Source: Sphaerolaimus hirsutus (Eukaryota; Nematoda; Chromadorea; Monhysterida; Sphaerolaimidae). From it: a stretch of DNA of 64,000 nt. Positions 1 through 9,493 of the stretch are shown piece after piece. The notes beneath the pieces were generated by a model. That model made no database searches. It saw nothing but the letters and a program-made list of their open reading frames with translations, and was not told where the DNA came from. The stretch spans positions 8,370,001 through 8,434,000 of the forward strand of contig OZ038454.1 in assembly GCA_964036195.1 (NCBI GenBank). The letters are read 5' to 3'. Positions within the stretch are counted from its first letter, which is position 1; each line of letters begins with the position of its first letter. The translations under genes were made by a program, and so were the position numbers.

Positions 1-170
1 GCAATTTTTTTTCTGTTTCCGGCAAAATTTCAGCAAATTTTATCCGTTTCCGGCATATATTCGGCAAATTTTTCCGTTTCCCTTTTCCGGTCTCTCATTT
101 TTCCGTTTTCCGGCAAGTGAAAAATTTTTCCGTTTCCGTTTTCCGCCAAAAGGTTTTTGTTGACACCCTA
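1..170. repeat. TTTTCCG-rich element, end fragment
   Basis: Imperfect short tandem of TTTTCCGTTTTCCGGCAAG units ending in TTGACACCCT (160-169). Related copies are at 32217-32467 and 61905-62055. It abuts the end of a GGCACC element (171-190). Confidence 0.6.
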
Positions 171-254
171 CCGGTGCCCTTCCATCACTAGCTATCATTT
201 TGATTGGTGAATTAAAGTTGATGAAGCCGGCAGAGAAATTAACGTAATTTTGGC

Positions 255-485
255 CCTACACACACTAGTTTTCACCGTGACACCTGTGAAAACTGAAATG
301 GCAACATGGCGACATCTAGCCTACTCTTTTTGTATGCTATATATGTTTTAGTTATCAAATTTTAGCTTTCATTAATTAAAATTCCGATTTAAATAAAATT
401 AAATCATTTAACCGTGTTCATTAATTTGCATTTTTGAAAATTTCAGTTTTCACACGAAGTCACGGTGAAAACTAGTGTGTGTAGG
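255..485. mobile_element. MITE with 27-bp perfect terminal inverted repeats
   Basis: 255-281 (beginning CCTACACACACTAGTTTT) is the exact reverse complement of 459-485. The 231-bp unit has no coding capacity. The CTACACACACTA end also occurs at 4630-4645 and 60980-60995. Confidence 0.8.
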
Positions 486-918
486 CACTTTGAAGCGATG
501 GATGGAATAGTTAACGAAGTTCTATTAGACGAAGTGTATTACGAGTGCTCGTTTACGTAGATTCAATAAAAAATTTCACTGTAGGCGCTAATCGCCTTCC
601 ATCACGCACCCTGACCGACTTTTGAGGTTGGCGCACGTATTTGAAAAATTTCTTATCAAAGCAACAAAAAAACAGGATTGGGTGGTTTGGTGCGGGTGCA
701 GGCATCAATGAAGTGTTTTTAATAGTCGAAAATACCAAATGAAAACACGCTAGATTCGTGAATAAAAATTCTCGTAGCGGGGGTTGAATGTCAGATAGAT
801 ATGGCTTGTCAAAGTGTATGCGTCTGCAGCCTGCGGTATCAATGGTGAGTTTTAATATCATTGGATGAGGTATAATACAATGTCATTTTCCACAACTAAA
901 TAAATTGTGGAAGTACCT

Positions 919-1250
919 ACCGTATTTGCTTGAATAATCCCCCTGGGGGATTATTATTTCGTCAGACTATTTTGAGGGGGGAACTAATCGAGGGGAGGAA
1001 TTATTCGAGGGGGGGAATTATTATTTCGTCGACATTTTCAACCATGTTTCTATCAACTCATTTGATGAAATCTGCTTTATTCACACAAAAACGTGCCATT
1101 TTTGTTTAAATTGGGCACAATAAATTGAGCAAATTCTTTAAGGGGGGGTTATTCGAGGGGGGGAATTATTATTTCCTCACTCGTCTTACAGGGGGGGATT
1201 ATTCGAGGGGTGGAATTATTCAAGGGGGGTACTATTCAAGCAAATACGGT
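919..1250. mobile_element. ACCGTATTT MITE copy
   Basis: Ends ACCGTATTTGCTTGAATA and its inverse, with runs of G/C-rich GGGGGGATTATTCGAGG. It belongs to the most abundant family in the window. Confidence 0.7.
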
Positions 1251-1413
1251 ATTTATAAAGTGGGTGGCTTAACTTTTCGTTGGTTTTCGTACTATTCTTA
1301 GGTTGGTTTTCGTACAATTCTTTTAACTAAAATTGTATTTTATTATTATTTTATTCTTCAATTTTCCATTTTATTTTTTTTCTCTCCAATTTTCCACTAC
1401 ACCGACTTTCAAC

Positions 1414-2092
1414 TAGGGATGGCCGAAGAAGGTTTTTTTTCAACGTCAAGGTTTTTTTTATAAAAAAACCGTTTTTTTCAAAAAAGGGTTTTATTTAAAA
1501 AAATCGTTTTTTTCCCAAAAGCTCCCAGATATGGTCATGAGTCAACATATACAGGTAAATCAGACAGGTGACAGTACTTTGTGATGTTTTATATAGCCAT
1601 AGAATGGCTGTAGAGTCATGGGATAGCATTATAAGTGGTGATTTCTATCAAAAATATCCATTTTATGTAGACTTATTACGTATATCGGCTTTTATCGAAT
1701 GTTCATGACTAAGCGAAGTTGGCCATGAAATAGTTTTAAATTAGTTCACAATAGAAGGCTAATTCATTAGCAGTGATTTTTCACACTGTACAAGTTTATG
1801 GTGGCACATTGACTGGATATTATATACTACACTAACATATCATGGCTTATTATGACACAATAGCATGAACAAATGGAAGCTTTTACACTAAAAATGCATC
1901 AAAACCAATGAAAACCACCACAAATAGTAAAGTGCAGGTGAAATTGCGCGCTTGCGCGCAAAAAAATTGCAAAATACCTAGTGCTTAGTACAAAAAAATT
2001 TGGCCAATGTTTTGAAATAAAAAGAACGGTTTCGATGGTCGGGTTTTTTAAATAAAAAGTTTTTTAATTAAAAAAACCCTCGGCCATCCCTA
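1414..2092. mobile_element. hAT-like non-autonomous element (TAGGGATGG)
   Basis: Ends TAGGGATGGCC and GGCCATCCCTA. It is flanked by a perfect 8-bp duplication CTTTCAAC (1406-1413 and 2093-2100), the hAT signature. The interior has T-rich arms and no transposase. Confidence 0.8.
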
Positions 2093-2541
2093 CTTTCAAC
2101 CGAAAAAAAACTGGAAAAAAATCGAGATAAATTATCTAATTTCCAACTCGAAAAAATTTGAAAACATTTTCAAATTTTTGCTTGCCATCACTGCTGAGGA
2201 CCTTCCGTTCAGGCTAAGTACATGTTTATAATTATAGGAGCAGTTATAGTTTATAGTGATGTTTTGCAGAGGAATGCGCAGGCACGTAAATAAATAGCTA
2301 AAGGGTGGACGTGATCTATTGCGTGCGATAAGTAAACCCTGATCAAATATTTATGCAACTGTGATGTTACTGTAATAAAAGTAAGCACGTCGTATTTATC
2401 ACTCTAAAAATAAATGGCATAAATCACGTCCTGGTCATTTTCTCAATGAAAACTGAACTCGCTCAAAAAATCCTTCAAACACTGCCAACATCCTAAACAG
2501 CACAGGCAAAACACATCAAAAAGTAGAGAAACGAATGTAAA

Positions 2542-2673
2542 TCAAAAGTTATCCCACTCTTCTTGTACAGTATTCGCAACTAGTTCATCTTCAACTACTT
2601 TAATGCGACGTATCAAACGTTTAATCACGCGGCGCATGTGCACCACATCTTGCTGCAGCCCCGCCCAACCATC
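2542..2673 (-). CDS. Exon 8, basic helical C-terminus and stop
   Basis: Acceptor TTTCAG above 2673; open for 43 codons to TGA at 2542-2544. It encodes DGWAGLQQDVVHMRRVIK, then RLIRRIKVVEDELVAN, ending VQEEWDNF. The heptad-like Leu/Ile/Val spacing with many Arg/Lys suggests an amphipathic or coiled-coil helix. Confidence 0.65.
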   Translation of the reverse strand, partial: DGWAGLQQDVVHMRRVIKRLIRRIKVVEDELVANTVQEEWDNF

Positions 2674-5600
2674 CTGAAATTGGCAAAGGTCCAATGTAGT
2701 ATTTGTATCCGCAGATACTTATGTATTAGGCGACAAAGCGATACTTATACGAGCTTTTCACAAAAAAAATATTAAAAATAGGAAACAGCGAAATAGCATA
2801 TAGGCAGGACTTATTCACACCGTGGCGGAGCTAAGTCGGCGTTCGCTACTCGCCCCTTTTACGTTTGTAACATGGGGGTTTGGGCGGCTCGTATCAAAGA
2901 CAACTTTATTGAGAGGAATGCACCGCGCTATTGTAGTAGGGGCGGATTTAGGATAAGTACTCAGCAGACCGCAAGCTTTACAGATAATTTTCCCATACTT
3001 TTATGACATGTTAAAATGTCTGCTCAAATTAGCAAGTAGTAAAAACAATGTAGTGTGATGCGAAAAAAATTAGTGTTATTCATTAGATGAAATACAACAT
3101 ATTTAGCTGTACGTGGACAGCAATTATTTCATGTGGTGCATTTCACAATCAGTGAAATATGTTCATTCTCACAAATAATCTGGTAGAAAAAGCCCAAAAG
3201 ATAATCCCACTGCTAGATAAAATCAAGTCAAACTAAAGTGCGCCTGCTCAGGGACGTAGCCAGGATTTTGGAGCGGGGGGGGGCGGATTGTATACGGAGC
3301 CCGGCGAACGGGGGGGGGGCGGCGCCCCCCCCCCTAAAATTTTGCCCCTGTAGTAGGGGAATGGCGCCATGGCACTGGCGCCATTCGTAGGCGCCATTGG
3401 CGCCAAAACAGCAGTATACGTCTGTAATTTACAGACATATAGAGCGACATGGAAATGGACACGAATTGTGTCCATTTCCACTGTCTTTGAGGCCGCGGAC
3501 TCCGGTCAACCGAAAATATATGTTATGAAGTGAAAATGCGCGCTTGCGCGCAAAATTTTTCAAACTGTCGACAAAATCGTCTTCTGAAAGTGCCATTTCT
3601 GGCACATTTTTTGGTCCGGCACGGGAAGGGGGGGCGGCCGCCCCCCCCCCCGCCCCCCCATGGCTACGTCCTTGCGCCTGCTAATCGGCCACACTAATCC
3701 CACCACTGACTGACATCAATTAAAAAGCCGTCGGTAATAGGTGACGCTGTATTTCACGTGGTGGGCACACATTTTTATTTGCATGAGGGCTGAGTTATTG
3801 GGGACTCTGCGCGCCGTTTCGTGTGAAGCGCAGTCATTTTCGACGACCTTACATCGGCGCACTTACAGCCGTGTGAATAAGTCCAGGCAGCGTATAAACG
3901 GCGCAAGTTTTGTGCCCAAAACTCTTTTCTTCCGTTCTATTTTTTGGAGCAATTTTGATGTTATTAACGATGACGTCATGATGGAGTGTTTCACTCAGAA
4001 AAATTTATAACTTGCGTCTGCGGAGAATACACATTTTCACAGTTGTAATCAAATGAGACCTAAAAACAGTAAAAAAACCCACAAGACCTGACAGCATACA
4101 CTAGGCTCTAAGGGCAGATGGTTCTAGGTTTTATTATACAGTAGGAATTCAGATATAAAAGCTAACCCTGCACGCGGGATTTTCGCATGGAGTATGCTGG
4201 GTATAGTCAGTTAACACGGCGTTCTGTTCGATAGCCTTTTGAGCTTCCACCTGTGCCGAAAGTAACCGAAATTCACGCTCAATGATGATTGGTGGGTTGT
4301 AGGGCAATAAACCGAGTTGACAACGACACCAAATGTCAACTGGTTCCGATCCCAGGTCAATACACCGAGTTGACAAAGACACCAAATGTCAACTGGTTCC
4401 GATCCCAGTTCAAAGCTTGCTGAAAAACAGACGAACAAGGTTAAAATGCAAAAGTTTTGAATAATGTTGTAAATCACGCTGGAATGTTGAAAAAATATTG
4501 GGGTATGTCCAAATGTAGATACAAGGCTGACATGGAGTGTACTATGTGCATATTTACAAAAATAACTTTGAATCGGCAAGCTTTGAATTAGGATAGGAAA
4601 CAGTTGACATTCGGTGTCGTTCTTAATTAGTGTGTGTAGACTATATGTGCATAAACCATAAATTTTACATTTTTTGGGAAACTGACCGTACGTTCGTCCG
4701 CCGGTTCCTCAGATGTAGCGGGTTCATCAAAATATTGCGCCAATTCGGGATCATTCGCCTGTACAATCAGTAAAAGCCAGTCAGTGAAAAATGGCCACAG
4801 AATTGTAAAGTCAAAAATTGATGGACACTATTGTAAATACCACTTTATATTGATTGATAACACGAAACATTTCAGAATTTTCAATAGTTTTAAGAGATAA
4901 GAGAAAAAATGTCGGAATGTGCCTGCGCGCACTAGTTGCCAACCATCATTATGAAAACACATAAATCAGCTTTGAACGAATTTAAGTTGTTTAAAATGAA
5001 TAAATTTTATTTTCTGTCAACTGCAGTTGATGGACACCTTATTTAGAAAACTCAAATGCTGATTAATGAGTTTTTCACAGACACTATTTTACAAAGGTTT
5101 CTGATACTTTTGCACCAGGAAGAAAACGACACCGACACACTTTGATCGTAGGGTATAAAATGCAGTCATAAAGTAATTCCTACCCGCTATAGCATCTCTG
5201 AGGCATTTCGTCAGTTTATTTTTGGCGTCTTTTTACAACTAAATCACAAAAAGTTGTACTAAATCACAATACCTGAAATGTATGTTCAACGCCTCCATCA
5301 TCCACAATGACCACAAAATCGGTTGGCGCAGCGCCAGGAATATACGACCGATTTTCGCTACTTGCACTTTCGATTTTGGCTGGAGTTGGCACTGGCACAC
5401 CATCTCGCGTCTTCCTGAATAACGCGTATTTGGATTTTAATTGGATTGGTTTGGAAAATAAAATGTCAAAACATGTCGACACAGACAATGTCTCAGCTTC
5501 GCAGTATGTATTTTATAGAAACAACGGATAATTTCAAAAAGATTTAACACAATATTGCCTAAAAAATTCAATATTCAAAAATTTGCATGCCGGCCTAAAA

Positions 5601-8592
5601 GCAGGTGCTTATTTTTATTATCAGAACCATTTTAATCAGCTGAAAATTCATACGTTTCTAGAGAAATGTATGGGCTTTCTTTTGATATCTATATGAGCTT
5701 CCTCGCAAGATGCCTAAAAACGCGCAGTTAAAAAAAACGGAAAAAATCCTAACGAACGAACCTTCCGCGTGGGGTTTAGCTTACCCTTTAGACGTGAACT
5801 TCCAGCGCAGGGGCTGCGCGTTCGCTTTGCCAACAGCTTCTGTATAACGGCGGTACAAAGAACGCACTATCACTTCAAAGTGGCAAACTGCATCATCAAC
5901 GTGCTCGAGTGCCTGCCAGTTTTGAACGTTTGATGGTTGAGTTTATTCGACAAATCACAATTTGGGCGACGAATTTGCCTTTCGTGAATTTTGAACCCTT
6001 GATTGGCAAATTAGGACAGTTTGAAACACTTCCGGTAATAAATGACCGGTAATTTTTTTTTGGGGGGGGGGGGGTGGAAGCGGTGCGTCCTGGGCAAAAG
6101 TTGCAAGTGATTTCTCACTAAATATTTCTATACAGAAAATCATTGTTTTTGGAAAACCATTGACAAGCCAAACTTAGGTGCACGGCTCGTTAGGTGACTA
6201 CTACAAACGACTAGTACCAACCTGCAATTTCTCCCTAAACTCGGTCCAAATATGAACGGGGTGCCTGCCACCCATGGCCGCCTCAGTCATATCCCTCCTC
6301 AACAAGTGTTCATCTCTCTGACTGGCGCTGAGGGGGGTGCACAGCACGCTGTGGTTCTGGTCGACGTCACCCCAGGCGTACGAGCCGTGCACCGACATGG
6401 AGGGCCCCCTGCCCGACTGGTAGGGCACCCCCGCGTTGAGGAAGTCTGTGGGGGGGAGACCTTTGATTTGGGGGTGTAGCTGGAATTTTCCCGACATTGA
6501 ACCTTCCGAAGAGCCGAGTACAAAAATCACAAAGTCACAAAAATTCCAAACAAATATCACACACAATTATTTATCTGCCTATATATTTTTTAAACATTTT
6601 CGCGTTTGGTGATGACTAGTGATGTTAAAGGCACCGGGAAAAATGGCACCGCACCGCACCGGCACCTTTGCCAACGCATGAAAAGGGCACCTGGCACCCT
6701 GGGGCACCGGCCAGAAAATGGCACCGCACCGCACCGGCACCGGTGCCTTTTGGAAAAAATGGCACCGGCACCGAAGGGCCCCGGCGGGTTGCCGGTGCTA
6801 GCACCGAAAGGCACCGCACCGGGCTGGAATTTCTGAAGTAAATATCGGGCAGTTTCTCAGTGGTCTCACCTTTGTAAGTGCATATTTCCATGAATTTTCA
6901 ACCGATTTTGATGGTTGAGCAATTAAAATGATCAGAATGATGTGGCAATCACTTTTATGAAGCAATTACAATGATTACAAATGAAAGATAAAATATTTGA
7001 TTCACTGCAATGTCCATAGCCACTATTGTCTACTGATCGGAGTCGTTGTTGTACAGAGAATGGAACTATCTCGGTCATAAACTGACAACAAATTTTGAAC
7101 AAACAAGTAAGATAAATATAAAATATAAAAATGATTAAAAATTCAACAAAATTTTAGATTCGCTCATCAGATCACGTATCGGGTATAATGGATTTCACAG
7201 TAGGTATATTTATTTGATGGGAGGTTTACAAAATAGGCAAAAACGGTTGGGTAAATATATCGCTGTTTTTTGAAATATGCATAAGCACATATTTACTATG
7301 GACAAAATTGCGCAGCACATGAAGCCTTGGCCGGTACCTTTCCCGGTGCCTTTTACTTTGGCCCTGGTGCTAGCACCTTTGGCACCGGCAAAAAATGGCA
7401 CCGCACCGCACCGGCACCGGTGCTATTCTGAAAAAAATGGCACCGGCACCGGCATGGCACCCCTGAAGATTGCAATGGCACCGCACCAGCACCGGTGGTG
7501 GTGCCCTTCGGTGCCCAGCACCGGGGCACCGGTGCCCCGGTGCCTTTACATCACTAGTGATGACGCTTGTGTTTTTATACGCTGTCACCCCAGACAATAT
7601 CTGGCACACGAAACATAAATATGGTTTCAAACCTCTCTGTGTAATCTCCCCGCACCGGATGCAGCGATAGCGCGTGCGCGCCTGGTCCTCACTTACATAC
7701 CGACTGCTATATTCCTCAGACTTTTTGAAACGATAGTAGTTGTTGGGCCGATCTCTGCTCTCTATTAAAGCCACCATTGATTTGAGGGTCACTGAAGGCA
7801 CCCATTCGATCTGAAAATGTTCAGCAGCTTAATTTAGCGCCGAATAATTTAGATTGTAAGGAAAAAGTTCTACCAATGCAGCTGTAAACATTTATCTGTT
7901 CGAAGTTCGAACACTCAGGCTCAAGATAATTGAAACAAGATTTTCCTATGTGAATGATACACCCAAATATATCATTAGCTAAATTTCTCCAAAAATTTCT
8001 AGTGTACCGTGGGCCAACAATTTTACGCAACGTCCATGTTTCCATTATACAGCGTGCTTATACAGATAAATAATTTTTTCAGTGTGCTGTCAATAATTGT
8101 CTATGTTATTCCTTTTTCGTGGCTCTAATCAATTTCTAGGTGTTCACAGTGATTAAATCAGGGTACATGAGTCTAAGGGTACATATTCAATTGTAGGATG
8201 GTTCACGGCTCGTAGTATATTGTCAAACGAAAGGCACAACACCATATATAAAGATGAAATAATCCGACCTCTTAACAATTGGATAACAGACTACTCAAAT
8301 AGCAATAACACCCACTCAATCCAACCTTCCCAGAAAACTTTTCCCACATCGGACGGCCCCTGCGCAGCGCCCAAACAGGCACCAAATGCAACGGAATCGG
8401 CCCATCATCGCGGACAACTTCCGGCCCATCTTTTGAGACACACTCGTTCCCATCGGGATCCAATTCATTTGCTTCCGATTGGGACGTAGTAGGCTCATTT
8501 TCGTGCACACTCACTGACACGATTTGATCTGGATCTTCTAATGGCGCTGGCGGAATTGTATCCATCTGTTCAGCGCCGGAAATGGACGCCAT
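2542..8592 (-). CDS. Unrecognised 8-exon gene, CxxC...CxxC protein (~434 aa)
   Basis: Spliced minus-strand model. Exons in transcript order: 8592-8326, 7810-7589, 6479-6222, 5912-5785, 5414-5273, 4758-4687, 4250-4167, 2673-2542 (TGA). All phases agree and the total is 1305 nt. I do not recognise the family. Seen in the sequence: an acidic, disordered N-terminus; a segment with CIRC and CFVC pairs spaced 12 residues apart, which suggests a zinc-binding knuckle; helical middle exons; and a basic helical C-terminus ending EEWDNF. The chosen Met (8592) has the context AACAAGATGG and follows a TTTCAG acceptor at 8632, which may be a trans-splice site. The frame is open up to that acceptor, so an upstream coding exon is possible. 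Exon 2 could instead end at 7697, where a better donor (GTAAGT) would remove the cysteine segment. The gene is divergent from the LOTUS-Tudor gene. Its introns hold two GGCACC elements. Confidence 0.62.
2807..3884. mobile_element. 1.1-kb inverted-repeat element, host of a nested insertion
   Basis: GGACTTATTCACAC at 2807 and GTGTGAATAAGTCC at 3871-3884 are inverted. The hAT-like element at 3249-3674 sits inside it. Confidence 0.55.
3249..3674. mobile_element. hAT-like MITE (CAGGGACGTAGCC)
   Basis: Ends CAGGGACGTAGCCAGG and GGCTACGTCCTTG, with a perfect 8-bp duplication CGCCTGCT (3241-3248 and 3675-3682). It has long C and G runs inside the ends. Confidence 0.82.
4167..4250 (-). CDS. Exon 7 of the unrecognised minus-strand gene
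   Basis: Acceptor GGCACAG above 4250, donor AGG|GTTAGC at 4167, 28 codons. It encodes VEAQKAIEQNAVLTDYTQ followed by a CENPAC motif. The frame is open further upstream (REFRLLSAQ), so the exon could start earlier. A tandem GTTGACATTTGGTGTC repeat lies just above it (4310-4410). Confidence 0.55.
4310..4410. repeat. Two tandem copies of a GTTGACA...GTCAACTGG unit
   Basis: CGAGTTGACAACGACACCAA and its near copy repeat at about 56-bp spacing inside an intron of the minus-strand gene. Diverged relatives are at 4598-4641 and 60944-60992. Confidence 0.55.
4687..4758 (-). CDS. Exon 6, short acidic exon
   Basis: A 72-nt exon with acceptor TGTACAG and donor ACG|GTCAGT, phase 0. It encodes the acidic stretch ANDPELAQYFDEPATSEE. 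The support is clean splice sites plus phase on both sides. Confidence 0.6.
5273..5414 (-). CDS. Exon 5 of the unrecognised minus-strand gene
   Basis: Acceptor ATTCAG above 5414, donor CAG|GTATTG at 5273. It starts with the single base that completes the previous codon. It encodes KTRDGVPVPTPAKIES, then PGAAPTDFVVIVDDGG and VEHTFQ. Pro/Ala-rich, then a probable beta strand; no domain was recognised. Confidence 0.65.
5785..5912 (-). CDS. Exon 4 of the unrecognised minus-strand gene
   Basis: Acceptor GGCAG above 5912, donor AAAGG|GTAAGC at 5785, ending in phase 2. It encodes a helical stretch, ALEHVDDAVCHFEVIVRS then LYRRYTEAVGKANAQP, and ends RWKFTSKG. The split Gly codon is completed exactly by the first base of the next exon. 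Confidence 0.68.
6222..6479 (-). CDS. Exon 3 of the unrecognised minus-strand gene
   Basis: Acceptor TTCCAG above 6479, donor CAG|GTTGGT at 6222; 86 codons, phase 0 both ends. The residues include LHPQIKGLPPTDF, SVHGSYAWGDVDQNH and HIWTEFREKLQ. High GC at third positions sets it off from the AT-rich surroundings. No domain was recognised. Confidence 0.65.
6605..6836. mobile_element. GGCACC-rich element
   Basis: Begins near GTGATGTTAAAGGCACC and is built of GGCACCG/CGGTGCC units. Apparent ORFs on both strands are by-products. A related copy is at 7330-7560. Confidence 0.6.
7330..7560. mobile_element. GGCACC-rich element, second copy
   Basis: Same composition as 6605-6836, ending GGTGCCTTTACATCACTAG. 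It lies about 30 bp from the 3' end of exon 2 of the minus-strand gene. Confidence 0.6.
7589..7810 (-). CDS. Exon 2, carries the CxxC...CxxC segment
   Basis: Acceptor TTTCAG just above 7810; phase 0 in and out. It encodes IEWVPSVTLKSMVALIES, then NNYYRFKKSEEYSSRY, then RYRCIRC and YLCFVC. The spacing C-x2-C-x12-C-x2-C fits a small zinc knuckle. Two donors compete: GTGACA after 7589 (keeps the cysteines) and consensus GTAAGT after 7697 (drops them). The cysteine pattern favours the longer form. Confidence 0.5.
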
Positions 8593-8631
8593 CTTGTTTT
8601 TTGTTTTTTTTGATGGTGGATACAATCGTTT
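8326..8631 (-). CDS. Exon 1 of the unrecognised minus-strand gene
   Basis: Acceptor TTTCAG at 8632-8637, donor AAG|GTTGGA at 8326. The frame is open over the whole 306 nt. The proposed start Met is at 8592-8590 and 89 codons follow. The protein is Ser/Asp/Glu/Pro-rich (SEANELDPDGNE) and then more hydrophobic and basic (VPVWALRRGRPMWEKF). The 13 codons before the Met are Lys-rich and may be 5' UTR. Confidence 0.6.
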
Positions 8632-9398
8632 CTGAAATAAATTTCAAACATTTTTAGTTGAAATTTTAAGCTGATGTTTTTCCTGTGTACATACATTGTT
8701 GAGATGAAAGTCAAGGAAAAGTGTGAAAAGTATGTTTCCCGCTTACTACCAGTTTAACAGTTTACCTGTTGATCTGGTCAGAACACAGTCAGAAATGAGG
8801 GAAGGACCCTGACAATTATTTCAACACAACTTGGTATTCATCAACTTGTTATACTGTATTGGGTTGTTTTGAAAAGCATACATTGTATCTTTTTACAAAG
8901 CCCTCACAGTAGCACTCAATTTGAGCATGACACTAGAATTGAGTGTGATACTGCGTTATTCTATGCAGATAAATAGGAAAAAGGATGCAATGTAATGTGA
9001 TGGAAAAATGTAATGATACAGGCTTTATGCAGCATGTGTCTGTCAATGAAAAACGAATACAATGAGCATTACAATAGGCAATGAATATACATGCATAACA
9101 GATGTCGCACATAAAAGATGTCGCTTACTGTCACTTTTTCACATTTTTCAATCAGTTTCCTGAAAGTTTAGAGTTTGAGCATGTGGGCACTAAATTCAAG
9201 CATGACATATTTTTCAACAACTGTTTATACTAGAACTGTATCCGCGTATGTTATTTTAATTTGAGCATGGCACCAAAAACAAGCCAATACCGGTTTTATT
9301 ATAAATTATACCGTACCGGCGTACCGTACGAGTGTGGCATTACACGTTAAACGGAAAAATTTCAAAACATCTGTTGCCCATTTTGGCAGTGCGGCAAA
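8632..9398. promoter_or_regulatory. Divergent intergenic region
   Basis: This 767-bp gap separates the minus-strand gene (first exon boundary 8631) from the LOTUS-Tudor start (9399), so it should hold both promoters. It is AT-rich. I see no TATA box that I trust and no long ORF. The sequence just upstream of 9399 (9286-9345) carries GTACCG/CGGTAC direct and inverted motifs. Confidence 0.35.
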
Positions 9399-9493
9399 AT
9401 GGGTCCGAGCCTGACGTCGGTAACGCAGGAACTAAGGTCTACCGCGTTGGCTCTGAGTGGTTGCGACCTGTACCGTTTGAACAATGAATATCG
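9399..9493 (+). CDS. Exon 1: start and first helices of LOTUS 1
   Basis: ATG in context CAAAATGGG. It encodes MGPSLTSVTQELRSTA, then LALSGCDLYRLNNEY, the first helices of a LOTUS domain (a helix, then a gly-containing turn and the L..L...Y pattern). Donor CG|GTGCGT; the split Arg codon is completed by the A that opens exon 2. Confidence 0.78.

Noticed and set aside
6590-6891. Ala/Gly/Pro-rich ORFs
   Set aside because: Translation of GGCACC repeats.
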